This document shows positions 16,096-22,734 of a stretch of 22,734 nt of DNA, piece by piece. The stretch's first letter is position 1; the number at the start of each line of letters is the position of its first letter. The stretch comes from an uncultured Collinsella sp. (GTDB taxonomy: Bacteria > Actinomycetota > Coriobacteriia > Coriobacteriales > Coriobacteriaceae). The position numbers were made by a program, and so were the translations under genes. Location: NCBI GenBank assembly GCA_900549335.1, contig UROJ01000002.1, positions 1 to 22,734 on the forward strand, in the 5' to 3' direction. The notes beneath the pieces are model-generated. The model did no database searches. It was not told the origin of the DNA and worked only from the letters and a program-made list of their open reading frames with translations.

Positions 16096-17076
16096 CTAGA
16101 CATTCATAAGCTGATGGCCGAGCTTGAGCGTCTTTAGACCACTCTCCCCCTCCGCGCCATCGAGCGTGTTGAGCAACATATTGGTCGCCTCGACGCCACT
16201 GGTCAGGTAGCCATAATGCACGGTGGGAATGCCACCCGTCAGCGCGCGCAAAAACGCGTTGTCGCCAAAACCGCTCACGCGGTGTATGCCCTCGCCCATG
16301 CCGCGAACCTCATCGATAGCACGCAGCGCGCCCGCCGCCATGGTGTCGGTCGCGCAGGCGACAAACGAAACATCGGGGGCATCGACAAGCAGCTCGCGCG
16401 CAGCGCGATAGCCCGAGTCGAGCGTAAACGAGCCCAGGCGAATCAAGGCGGCATCGAGTGGGTTACCCGCGGCGCGCAAACCGGCCTCAAAGCCGCGACG
16501 ACGGTCGAAACCGGCCGCGCGGTCCTCTTCGGTAACTCCAATGTAGGCGATCTTGCCGTCCACGCGACCCGCAAGCGCACGGCCCAGCTCAAAGGCAGCC
16601 TCGTAATCGTCGTGATAGACACACGCCGCGCCCTCGACATGTTGGCCGATCAACACAATGGGCACGCGGCACGACTCAATCGCGCGACGGTGCTCGTCGG
16701 TGATCATGGTTGCCACCAGCACAATGCCATCGACCGGGTGGTTTTGGAATAAATCGAGGTATTCGAGCTCGCGATTGGCAACGTTATCGGTATTGGCAAG
16801 CAGCATCTGGTAGCCACGGCGACCAAGCACCTGGCCAATACCGGCGGTAATGCGGCTTACGGATTCCGAGTTAATCTTAGGTACGATGACACCGATGAGC
16901 TTGGTGGAACCGGTGCGCAGCGCGCGAGCCTGGCTGGATCGCACGTATCCGGTCAACTCGATCGCCTGCTTAATGCGCTCGGCCTTGTCCGTCGATATGT
17001 AGCCACCGTTGAGGTAGCGCGAGACGGCGGCGCTCGAAACGCCCGCCAACTCGGCCACATCTTTCATCTTTACCAC
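16096..17076 (-). CDS. LacI-family repressor of the sucrose genes (ScrR-like)
   Basis: This 326-residue LacI/GalR regulator has an HTH at about 4-25 (KDVAELAGVSSAAVSRYLNG). The hinge region (SSQARALRTGSTKLIGVIVP) and a periplasmic-binding-protein-like effector domain from about 60 to the end follow. The domain includes GIVLVATMI, FDRRRGFEAGL and DTMAAGALRAIDE, all family-typical. The GTG at 17076 was chosen because AGGGG lies about 6 bases upstream and the HTH then starts at the usual distance; the ATG at 17067 is an alternative. The operator at its own transcription start, and two matching sites at scrA, indicate autoregulation and control of scrAB, probably relieved by a sucrose-derived sugar. 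The effector is inferred, not seen. Confidence 0.9.
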   Translation of the reverse strand: MVKMKDVAELAGVSSAAVSRYLNGGYISTDKAERIKQAIELTGYVRSSQARALRTGSTKLIGVIVPKINSESVSRITAGIGQVLGRRGYQMLLANTDNVANRELEYLDLFQNHPVDGIVLVATMITDEHRRAIESCRVPIVLIGQHVEGAACVYHDDYEAAFELGRALAGRVDGKIAYIGVTEEDRAAGFDRRRGFEAGLRAAGNPLDAALIRLGSFTLDSGYRAARELLVDAPDVSFVACATDTMAAGALRAIDEVRGMGEGIHRVSGFGDNAFLRALTGGIPTVHYGYLTSGVEATNMLLNTLDGAEGESGLKTLKLGHQLMNV

Positions 17077-17091
17077 GAGCACCCCTGTCAT

Positions 17092-17105
17092 TGAAATCGC
17101 TTTCA
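17092..17105. promoter_or_regulatory. LacI-type operator at the repressor gene
   Basis: TGAAAGCGATTTCA on the minus strand is a pseudo-palindrome with central CG. It matches the scrA operators at 12 of 14 positions. It lies just downstream of the -10 box, over the expected transcription start, so the repressor probably limits its own synthesis. Confidence 0.8.
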
Positions 17106-17107
17106 CC

Positions 17108-17137
17108 ATGATACCCGTGAAGACGGCATCCGAACAA
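17108..17137 (-). promoter_or_regulatory. Promoter of the LacI-family repressor
   Basis: On the minus strand TTGTTC (17137-17132), 18 bases and TATCAT (17113-17108) form a plausible housekeeping promoter. The start would fall near 17101, inside the operator. Confidence 0.6.
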
Positions 17138-17171
17138 AATCGGCCCACCCAGGTCGAGCAAACGTCAGCGA

Positions 17172-17271
17172 GCGGGCAGCTGCCGTGGCGAGGTGCCGCG
17201 AAAGAAGAGCGAAGCGTACTTTATGTACGCGAGCGACGGCTTGAGCGGCAGATCGCCCGGCAGATGCCCGC
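17172..17271. repeat. Structured hairpin repeat, copy 2 (DUF4956 3' end)
   Basis: The core 17194-17250, closed by TGCCGC / GCGGCA and with an inner GCGTAC-GTACGC hairpin, matches copy 1 (9533-9588). The flanking arms 17172-17193 and 17251-17271 pair at about 18 of 21 positions, though they share no sequence with the arms of copy 1. The closing base pair changes from T-A to C-G between copies, a compensated change. It lies 45 bases after the DUF4956 stop, in the same orientation relative to its upstream gene as copy 1. Confidence 0.8.
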
Positions 17272-17285
17272 GCAGCGTCGAGCAG

Positions 17286-17309
17286 TCCGGCGCTTGTTAA
17301 AACGCCGGA
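17286..17309 (-). other. Hairpin after the DUF4956 gene
   Basis: TCCGGCG / CGCCGGA (7 bp, 10-base loop) begins 6 bases after the DUF4956 stop codon and lies between it and repeat copy 2. No T-run follows on the minus strand. The two structures together form the end of the polysaccharide operon, so it may be a Rho-dependent or processed 3' end. Confidence 0.45.
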
Positions 17310-17315
17310 ACATAG

Positions 17316-17981
17316 TTAGCCGTGGTACTCGCCGTTGTACTGGATGAGCGTGAGGTCCTCAACGCCGTCGAGCGCGCGAATGGCGTCAGCATAGGGCATA
17401 TCCACACCATCCGAGAACACCTCGGCGGCCATTTCGACCTTGTCGCCGCGCATAGTCTTGGACTTAACGGTGAACTTGGTGCGCCCAAATGCACGCACGA
17501 TATCGTCGCCGGTGGTCTGGCCCGTGTAGTGGATGACCATCATGTACACGCGCGACTTGTCCTGGTGACTCGCAAAGCCGGCGATCATCACCACGATCAC
17601 CACCGCCGTGAGCCCCACGAGCGCGTACATGCCGGCGCCGGCCGTAATGCCCGTGGTAATGGCCCAAAACAGATACAGCAGGTCGAGCGGGTCCTTGACC
17701 GCCGTACGGTAGCGGACGATGGACAGAGCACCGACCATACCGAGCGAGATGACCACGTTTGTCGAGATCGCGAGCGTGACCATGCAGGTGAGCACACACA
17801 TGCCCACGAGCGTCACGGCAAAGCTACGCGAATACACCACGCCAGTAAAAAAGCGCTTGTACACGTAATAGATCAGGATGCCCATGGCGAGCGCCACGAG
17901 CAGCGAAAGGCCAATCTTGGCAGGGTCAACCTGGCCAAACGCCTCCAAGACGGAGTTCTTAAAAAAGTCCCTGGTGCTCAT
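17316..17981 (-). CDS. DUF4956 membrane protein
   Basis: This 221-residue membrane protein has a short cytoplasmic N-terminus, then hydrophobic segments at about 22-42, 50-72, 74-88 and 108-135. A soluble C-terminal domain of about 80 residues follows. The signature TNVVISLGMVGALSIVRYRTAVKDPLDLLYLFWA is split here as TNVVISLGMVGALSIVRYRT and AVKDPLDLLYLFWA; it is the conserved DUF4956 core, with Arg and Asp residues just inside the membrane. The biochemical role is unknown. In many Gram-positive genomes it follows a VTC-domain gene, as here with a 3-base gap, which suggests a membrane partner or channel for that enzyme. It is the last gene of the operon. The ATG is clear, with GAGGGG upstream. 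Confidence 0.88.
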   Translation of the reverse strand: MSTRDFFKNSVLEAFGQVDPAKIGLSLLVALAMGILIYYVYKRFFTGVVYSRSFAVTLVGMCVLTCMVTLAISTNVVISLGMVGALSIVRYRTAVKDPLDLLYLFWAITTGITAGAGMYALVGLTAVVIVVMIAGFASHQDKSRVYMMVIHYTGQTTGDDIVRAFGRTKFTVKSKTMRGDKVEMAAEVFSDGVDMPYADAIRALDGVEDLTLIQYNGEYHG

Positions 17982-17984
17982 GGT

Positions 17985-18776
17985 CTAAATATCCCCTCGG
18001 TTCCCAAAATCCGATTCCCAGTAGTTAAATCCGCGAAGGTAGGCGGTCTTGTCGTAGCACAGGCAGTACTTGGAGACCGCCGCAAGCTCGGCTGCGCCCG
18101 GCGGCACCAAATCGCGCACCAGTTGCGGGCAGAACTCGGTAAACTTGACCTCCATCACCAGCTTGCCGGGCTCCAGCACGGGCAGCGCGGGCAAGGTAGC
18201 GTCAAAGATGTCAAAGCTACCCACCGCGGCACGCACGTTCATGTCAAACGTGATGCGCACAGTGCCCTCGTCCATCACCCACGGCTCGCGCTCATAGTCC
18301 ACGATGGTCCGCGGGCGCATCATGTTGCAGATACACTCGATGTAGAATTCGCGACAGAGCGGATAAGGGCTCCTCAGCAAAAAGTCGTAGTCGCCAGCCA
18401 GAATCTGCTCAAACTCACCGCGCGTAAGTGGCGCATCCTCCTTGTAAATCCAGCTACCGTACTTCTTTTTGCGCTCGAGCTTAATCACCTTGTCGCTGCC
18501 GTTATAGATGCGCACGCGATACTTTTTGCGCATGAGAATACCGGCGTCTTTTTCCTCGTAGGCCGAGTTGCAGTAGTCATCAAAATACAGGCTGCGAATA
18601 GTGTAACCGCCCGCTCGCGCATGCTTGTCCAGCTTAAACACCGGCGCCATGCGACAGGCAAGCGCGGCGTGCTCGCCCTCGTTAATGAGATATTTGAGCT
18701 CATGGCGGTAACGCTCCTGCGTGGCACGCACAGGCGGGGCCGCCAAGCGCTCAAGCAGCGCGCTAGCCCTCCTCAT
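17985..18776 (-). CDS. VTC-domain (polyphosphate-polymerase-like) protein
   Basis: This 263-residue protein has the VTC fold, a tunnel of beta strands that in yeast Vtc4 makes polyphosphate from ATP. The expected basic and acidic tunnel residues are visible: RHELKYLI (24-31), IRSLYFDD, RKKYRVRIYNG, KVIKLERKKK, and the late MEVKFTE. No SPX domain and no membrane segment are present. Whether the bacterial members linked to polysaccharide genes make polyphosphate or another phosphorylated product is not established. The ATG at 18776 has GGAGG 6 bases upstream and lies inside the CotH gene, overlapping it by 14 bases. DUF4956 follows after 3 bases, so the three proteins are probably made together. 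Confidence 0.88.
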   Translation of the reverse strand: MRRASALLERLAAPPVRATQERYRHELKYLINEGEHAALACRMAPVFKLDKHARAGGYTIRSLYFDDYCNSAYEEKDAGILMRKKYRVRIYNGSDKVIKLERKKKYGSWIYKEDAPLTRGEFEQILAGDYDFLLRSPYPLCREFYIECICNMMRPRTIVDYEREPWVMDEGTVRITFDMNVRAAVGSFDIFDATLPALPVLEPGKLVMEVKFTEFCPQLVRDLVPPGAAELAAVSKYCLCYDKTAYLRGFNYWESDFGNRGDI

Positions 18777-20532
18777 ACGTGTCCTCCACGACCTTACCGC
18801 CGTCTTGCACGTAAAAACACTTCATGCCATAGTGCTTGCCGTCGTCGGTCACATAGTAGTCAAACGCATCTTGCGAAAAGCCGTCGGAGTTGGTGGCACG
18901 CACGCGCACAAAATACTGGCCGGTATCGGGCGCATCGCAGGTCACCTCGGGAAGCAGCACGTCCTCGGCCTTAAAGACCACATCGCTTATGGCATAGTCG
19001 CGCGCAAGCTCTACGGTGTAGCGAATGTCGCGCGCCTCAAAGTCGTAGGACGCATCCCAGTTAATGCGCAGCTTACCGTTATCGATCTGCGGCACGCCGA
19101 TATAGAACGGCATGGGCTTTTTATAGCTCTCGCGGTAGCTCTTATAGTTCTCCTCGATCTCGGAGGGAATCGCCGCGGCGATCTGCTCGTATTGGTCCTT
19201 GGTGACAGGCAGATTGTCGATATCGGGCGAAGCAAAGACCAGGGATTCAGTCACCTCGCGGTAGTGCTTGATCATCTTGGTCAGGCGAGTCTCGGTCAAA
19301 TACGAGCGCAAGTCCTTGACGGCACGGTCGAGTTCGCTGCGGAACGACTTGCTGCGCAACGCGCGGTTAAACAGCACGTTGCCCCAGTAGTTGCTTGCGC
19401 CGCGCTCCCAGCTCGCGTAGTCCGAAAACCCGGTAAGAGAAAGCTCCAACTTACGCAGCATGCCGTCGTTATCCCAATCCAGGATATACCAGACCTTGGA
19501 GTTAAGCGGGCTGTACAGATAGCAGTTGCGGTTCTGCGTATCGCAGTTGCCCGTAAGGATCTGAAACGCCAGCCAATAGACCAGGTTCTCGGTATCAAAG
19601 TAGGTGTCGAGCACGTCATCGATCTTTTGCGAATCATCGTTGAGCGCATCGAGCATCTCGATGAGCTTGGTGTGGTCCGAATCGCCCTTGATCTCGAGCA
19701 TGCCCTCAAAGTTTACCTGGCTGTAGTCTGGATCGTCGGCAAGCTTAATGGTGTCCTCGTAGCGATGGAAATCGAAGTTGTTCACCTTGTACAGGTGCCC
19801 GTTCTTATCCAAGCCGTGCGCCTTAAGCGCCGTCTTGTTGAGTTGCTCCACCTGCGTAAACAGGCCGTAGTCCTCAAAGGTATCGTTGGACTTTTCGGTC
19901 TGGTCGCACACCCACAGATGCACAAACTGTGTGCGCAGGCCCATCATCTGGGGAATCCCGCGGATAAGATCGTAGGCCATCTTGTTGCGATAACGCATAC
20001 CCTCGCCCATGTGCTTGTTGAGCGCAATCGCGCGCTGCTGGCGCCAGGTACCCTTGCCCTTTTTGAGCTCCACCTTGTAATTCTTCTGCGTATAACCGCT
20101 CGACGTCTGGCCGCGCACCTGCACGGTGGCATTGGGCGCTTCCTCGCCATAGCCAACCTCGCCGGCAACTGGGCCCTCTTCGTCGCCCGGCTGCAGCAGG
20201 CCCATAACCTGATAGCGCGTCACACCCATGTCGGCATAGTCATACACCGAGTACGTGTTGATCTCGGCCCAGCTGTGGTCCGTGTTCTCGGAACTGTTAC
20301 CGCGCGAGACCGTCAGGTACATGGTCACAATGCCCGAGTCGTCGTAGACCTCGTACAGCTCGTCCTTATCGCGCAGGTGCTTGGACTGGTCGGAGGCCTC
20401 GGCCTTTTTTATCTTATCCTGCTTTTTGACCTTTTTAGTCGAGGATTCGTCCTGAGACGAACAGCCCGAAAGCAACAGCGCGCCGGCAGCCGCCTCGATC
20501 AGGCAGCGGCGAGACATCAACTTAGCGATCAT
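18763..20532 (-). CDS. CotH-kinase-family lipoprotein with C-terminal Fn3-like domain
   Basis: This 589-residue exported protein has an N-terminus with SRRCLIEAAAGALLLSGC: a lipobox (Cys 24) behind a twin-arginine-like SRRxLI. A Lys/Glu-rich linker follows. The CotH domain (about 75-440) has VRGQTSSGYTQKNYKVEL (nucleotide-binding Lys region), YGLFTQVEQLN, CDTQNRNCYLY and the metal-binding DWD at 352-354. CotH of Bacillus phosphorylates spore-coat proteins. The C-terminal 130 residues resemble a fibronectin-III sandwich (LRINWDASYDFEARDIRYTV). Together these suggest a surface-anchored kinase-like protein acting outside the membrane, perhaps on a polymer or its anchor. It overlaps pelG by 11 bases and the VTC gene by 14, with GGAGG before the ATG at 20532. 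Confidence 0.88.
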   Translation of the reverse strand: MIAKLMSRRCLIEAAAGALLLSGCSSQDESSTKKVKKQDKIKKAEASDQSKHLRDKDELYEVYDDSGIVTMYLTVSRGNSSENTDHSWAEINTYSVYDYADMGVTRYQVMGLLQPGDEEGPVAGEVGYGEEAPNATVQVRGQTSSGYTQKNYKVELKKGKGTWRQQRAIALNKHMGEGMRYRNKMAYDLIRGIPQMMGLRTQFVHLWVCDQTEKSNDTFEDYGLFTQVEQLNKTALKAHGLDKNGHLYKVNNFDFHRYEDTIKLADDPDYSQVNFEGMLEIKGDSDHTKLIEMLDALNDDSQKIDDVLDTYFDTENLVYWLAFQILTGNCDTQNRNCYLYSPLNSKVWYILDWDNDGMLRKLELSLTGFSDYASWERGASNYWGNVLFNRALRSKSFRSELDRAVKDLRSYLTETRLTKMIKHYREVTESLVFASPDIDNLPVTKDQYEQIAAAIPSEIEENYKSYRESYKKPMPFYIGVPQIDNGKLRINWDASYDFEARDIRYTVELARDYAISDVVFKAEDVLLPEVTCDAPDTGQYFVRVRATNSDGFSQDAFDYYVTDDGKHYGMKCFYVQDGGKVVEDTYEEG

Positions 20533-22066
20533 CAGAACCTCCCCAATGTTTTTGGTACAGGCGAACCACCATACGTTCAAACGCACAGCGCGGCTCACCG
20601 CCCACGCGCTTGTCCTCGTAGCGTTGCTCAACACGGTCGAGCACCCGACCAAGTTCGGTAAACCAGCCCGTTTTGTCAGTAGCCACAATGGGCTGCTGGC
20701 TCAGGATACGATATGGCAAGTTGGCGGTATAGGTATCGAGCCGCAGCAGCGCCACGATAAAAAACACCGCTGCACCCAACAAAAAGCCAAAGCCGTAAAA
20801 CTGCTGCGGCAAGAGCAGAGAAACGGCAGTCGCCAGCCCGGCCACACCGGCAAACAGTCCCGAAGCCAGCACGGCCCCCTTGTAGTCGGTAAAGTACAGC
20901 AAGATCAGCAGGATCGTGTTGCCCACGGCATACAGGCCATAGCCCACGCATAACGTGCGGAAATACCCGTGCATCAGGTTGTTAAAGCCCAACGGTAGGG
21001 CCGACAGCACCGTGGTCTCGAGCGAGATGGCCGCCGCCGTCACAAACAGTTGCTTGAGCGCACAAAACCGTAGTTCTCGGTTGAGCGTAGCAAGCATTTC
21101 CTCCTCAGCCACCACAATGTCGCCCACTACACCACCGTCGTTGAACAGGCTATAGTAGTCGCGGTAGCGCGGATAGAAATTGACCTCGACCGAGACCACA
21201 AAGTTGACGGACGTGACCAGGATCGTCAAAAACGCGATGAGCGCCGGCACATCGTGGTAGGGCGCACCATAAAACAAGCCCTTGACCTGCACGCCAATGG
21301 GACCGGCCCAAATTATCACCAAGTGCGCAAAGAGGCCCAGGTTGGTGAACAAGCCCGTGAGCGCCAACGGCATAAACTGATCAAGCCACCGTAAAAAGAG
21401 CCAGGGGCTGCGGTCGCTCTGCGGAAAATACCGGTACAGCAGCACCACATCCCAGGCGAGCATGACGCCGTAGCCTAGGGCGATTGACGCCAGCAAGCCC
21501 TCGACCGGCGGCAGTCCCAGCGCCAGCGCGGCCAGGGCGCACAGGCACGCCACGCCAATGGCAGCCGCAAAGCTGCACAGGATGCCGCGGTAATCTTTGA
21601 TGGCCGTGAGATAGCTCATGCCGTTCCAGTTGACGATCATAATGTTGAATAGCCACAGGCACAGCAGCCCCTGCAGCAGCGTGGCGCCCGAGAACAGCAA
21701 AAAGACGCCGTAGAGCATCGTGCCCGCAACGAGCATGATGGCATTAGACCCCCAAAACGAAGGCAGGATCTCATCCTCGCGCTCGGCAAAGAGCATATCG
21801 GCCAAAAAGCGCGTGACCGGCATAGAGAAAAAGCTCGTGAGCGTAAGCGACGCCAGCAGCGTATAGGTCACCATGCACACAAGCAGGTCCTGGTTGGCGC
21901 GACCCACGCCCCACAGACCGCACAGCACCAAGATACCCACCTGGAGCAGCACGCCCAGCAGCATGGGGCCCGTGCACACAATGCCGGCGTAGCCATAGGC
22001 GCGCATCGTGGCAAACAGACCCTTGCGCCTAAACAGGCGTTTGAGCTCAAAACCGATTCCGGCCAC
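20522..22066 (-). CDS. pelG: Pel exopolysaccharide membrane protein PelG
   Basis: This integral membrane protein of 514 residues is predicted to have 12 or so helices. It begins with the family-typical MAGIGFELKRLF and the following AYGYAGIVCTGPMLLGVL. PelG belongs to the polysaccharide flippase (MOP-type) group and is thought to move the Pel polymer, made by PelF, across the membrane. Helices are visible from about 25 to 440. A soluble tail of about 60 residues ends the protein. The start is a GTG at 22066, set by the conserved N-terminus and GGGGGAG 6 bases upstream, 3 bases after the pelF stop. Its last 11 bases overlap the CotH gene. No outer-membrane Pel proteins are visible, as expected in a Gram-positive. 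Confidence 0.93.
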   Translation of the reverse strand: MAGIGFELKRLFRRKGLFATMRAYGYAGIVCTGPMLLGVLLQVGILVLCGLWGVGRANQDLLVCMVTYTLLASLTLTSFFSMPVTRFLADMLFAEREDEILPSFWGSNAIMLVAGTMLYGVFLLFSGATLLQGLLCLWLFNIMIVNWNGMSYLTAIKDYRGILCSFAAAIGVACLCALAALALGLPPVEGLLASIALGYGVMLAWDVVLLYRYFPQSDRSPWLFLRWLDQFMPLALTGLFTNLGLFAHLVIIWAGPIGVQVKGLFYGAPYHDVPALIAFLTILVTSVNFVVSVEVNFYPRYRDYYSLFNDGGVVGDIVVAEEEMLATLNRELRFCALKQLFVTAAAISLETTVLSALPLGFNNLMHGYFRTLCVGYGLYAVGNTILLILLYFTDYKGAVLASGLFAGVAGLATAVSLLLPQQFYGFGFLLGAAVFFIVALLRLDTYTANLPYRILSQQPIVATDKTGWFTELGRVLDRVEQRYEDKRVGGEPRCAFERMVVRLYQKHWGGSDDR

Positions 22067-22069
22067 CGG

Positions 22070-22734
22070 CTACTCCCCCTCTCTGGGCAGGTCAAACGCA
22101 CGCGCAGTCTCGTCGTACAGCGCGCGATAGTTGGCGAGCATCTGCTCGTGCAAGAAGTACGTGGCAACGCGACGCTGGCCGCGCTCCCCCATCTCAATGC
22201 GACGAGCGCGGCTTGTGCACATGCGTTCCATGGCATCGGCCAAGCCCTTGCGATACATAGGCGGCGTCACAAAACCCGCCACGCCAAAGTCGTCACCCGG
22301 GGCGCCTTCGAGCAGCTCACGGCAGCAGCCCACCTCGGTCGTCACGCAGGGACGGCGCGCTGCAAGCGACTCCAGCACGCTGAGCGGCTGGCCCTCGGAG
22401 ATACTCGTCAAAATGGTAAAGTCGAGCTTTTCCATGTACTCGGCCACGTTGACGCGGCCGGTAAAAATCAGGTCGCGCACGCCCAGGGTTTCGACCAGCG
22501 CGTGGCACTCGGCGCCGTACTCCTCGTCGTCCACGCCGCCCATGATGTGCAGGCGCACCTTGGGCAGGCGCTCGTGCAGCTCAAAGAAGGCATAGATCAT
22601 GGTCTTGACGTCCTTTATGGGCGCCAGGCGCACCACCGCGCCAATGTCCACCCAGCCGTCATCGGTCTTTAAGGGAATATCCTTAAAGCGATCGAACTGG
22701 ATGCCGTTGGGGATGACCAGGCATTTGTCCGCAT
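22070..22734 (-). CDS. pelF: Pel glycosyltransferase PelF (partial, N-terminus off the edge)
   Basis: The visible 220 or so residues are the C-terminal, nucleotide-sugar-binding half of a GT4 glycosyltransferase. The frame enters from the right edge with CLVIPNGIQFDRF, then WVDIGAVVRLAPIKDVKTMI. The donor-binding E-x7-E motif is in SISEGQPLSVLE, followed by RRPCVTTEVGCCRELL. The PIKDVKT and VIPNGI segments are the PelF pattern. In Pseudomonas, PelF is the cytoplasmic UDP-sugar-using enzyme that builds Pel, a cationic N-acetylgalactosamine-rich polymer. Here it is 3 bases from pelG and probably in the same transcript. The promoter and any pelD, pelE and pelA genes would lie beyond the window. 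Other GT4 enzymes are similar, but the PelG partner makes PelF the best call. Confidence 0.9.
   Translation of the reverse strand, partial: ADKCLVIPNGIQFDRFKDIPLKTDDGWVDIGAVVRLAPIKDVKTMIYAFFELHERLPKVRLHIMGGVDDEEYGAECHALVETLGVRDLIFTGRVNVAEYMEKLDFTILTSISEGQPLSVLESLAARRPCVTTEVGCCRELLEGAPGDDFGVAGFVTPPMYRKGLADAMERMCTSRARRIEMGERGQRRVATYFLHEQMLANYRALYDETARAFDLPREGE

Noticed and set aside
17108..17347. Small plus-strand frame across the hairpin repeat
   Set aside because: It is a translation of the repeat and the divergent promoter region. Similar small proteins in databases, if found, would probably be artefacts of the repeat.

Overview
The window is about 60% GC and densely coded, and it looks like a Gram-positive, high-GC gut anaerobe of the Coriobacteriia, most likely Collinsella or a close relative. 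This is inferred from the gene set, the codon bias, the style of the proteins, and intergenic hairpin repeats that I associate with that genus. No rRNA, tRNA, CRISPR array, transposase or phage gene was seen, so this is chromosome rather than a mobile island.

Region 1 (1-5723, minus strand) is a translation and transcription operon in the order rimP-nusA-infB-rbfA-nrnA, with nrnA running off the left edge. It is driven by a good sigma-70-type promoter. A complete intrinsic terminator lies between that promoter and the rimP ribosome binding site, which suggests that NusA controls its own operon by attenuation. No ylxR-type gene lies between nusA and infB, and NusA ends in a Cys/His zinc-type motif.

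Region 2 (5724-9612) holds a divergent small lipoprotein gene whose signal peptide appears broken by a one-base frame offset, a bidirectional terminator, and leuS on the minus strand. The 374-base gap upstream of leuS is filled with palindromes: a long imperfect hairpin in the leuS leader, a 12-bp terminator-like hairpin, and one copy of a structured dispersed repeat at the guaB 3' end.

Region 3 (9613-12823) holds guaB, whose catalytic residues fall at the same numbers as in the Tritrichomonas foetus IMP dehydrogenase. Divergent from it, through overlapping promoters, is a ModE/LysR-type winged-helix regulator. Then come a perfect 35-bp-arm palindrome and a cystathionine gamma-synthase-fold protein without the PLP lysine.

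Region 4 (12862-17137, minus strand) is a sucrose module: a LacI-family repressor, a sucrose PTS EIIBC (scrA) and a GH32 sucrose-6-phosphate hydrolase (scrB). Three near-identical LacI-type operators sit at the repressor and scrA promoters. Sucrose is imported as sucrose-6-phosphate by ScrA and cleaved by ScrB.

Region 5 (17172-22734, minus strand) is the 3' part of a tightly coupled Pel-like exopolysaccharide operon: pelF (partial), pelG, a CotH-kinase lipoprotein, a VTC/polyphosphate-polymerase-domain protein and a DUF4956 membrane protein, ending at a second copy of the structured repeat. This is the strongest candidate for an incompletely described system: a Pel-type polymer synthesis and export pair joined to an extracytoplasmic kinase-like protein and a VTC-DUF4956 pair.
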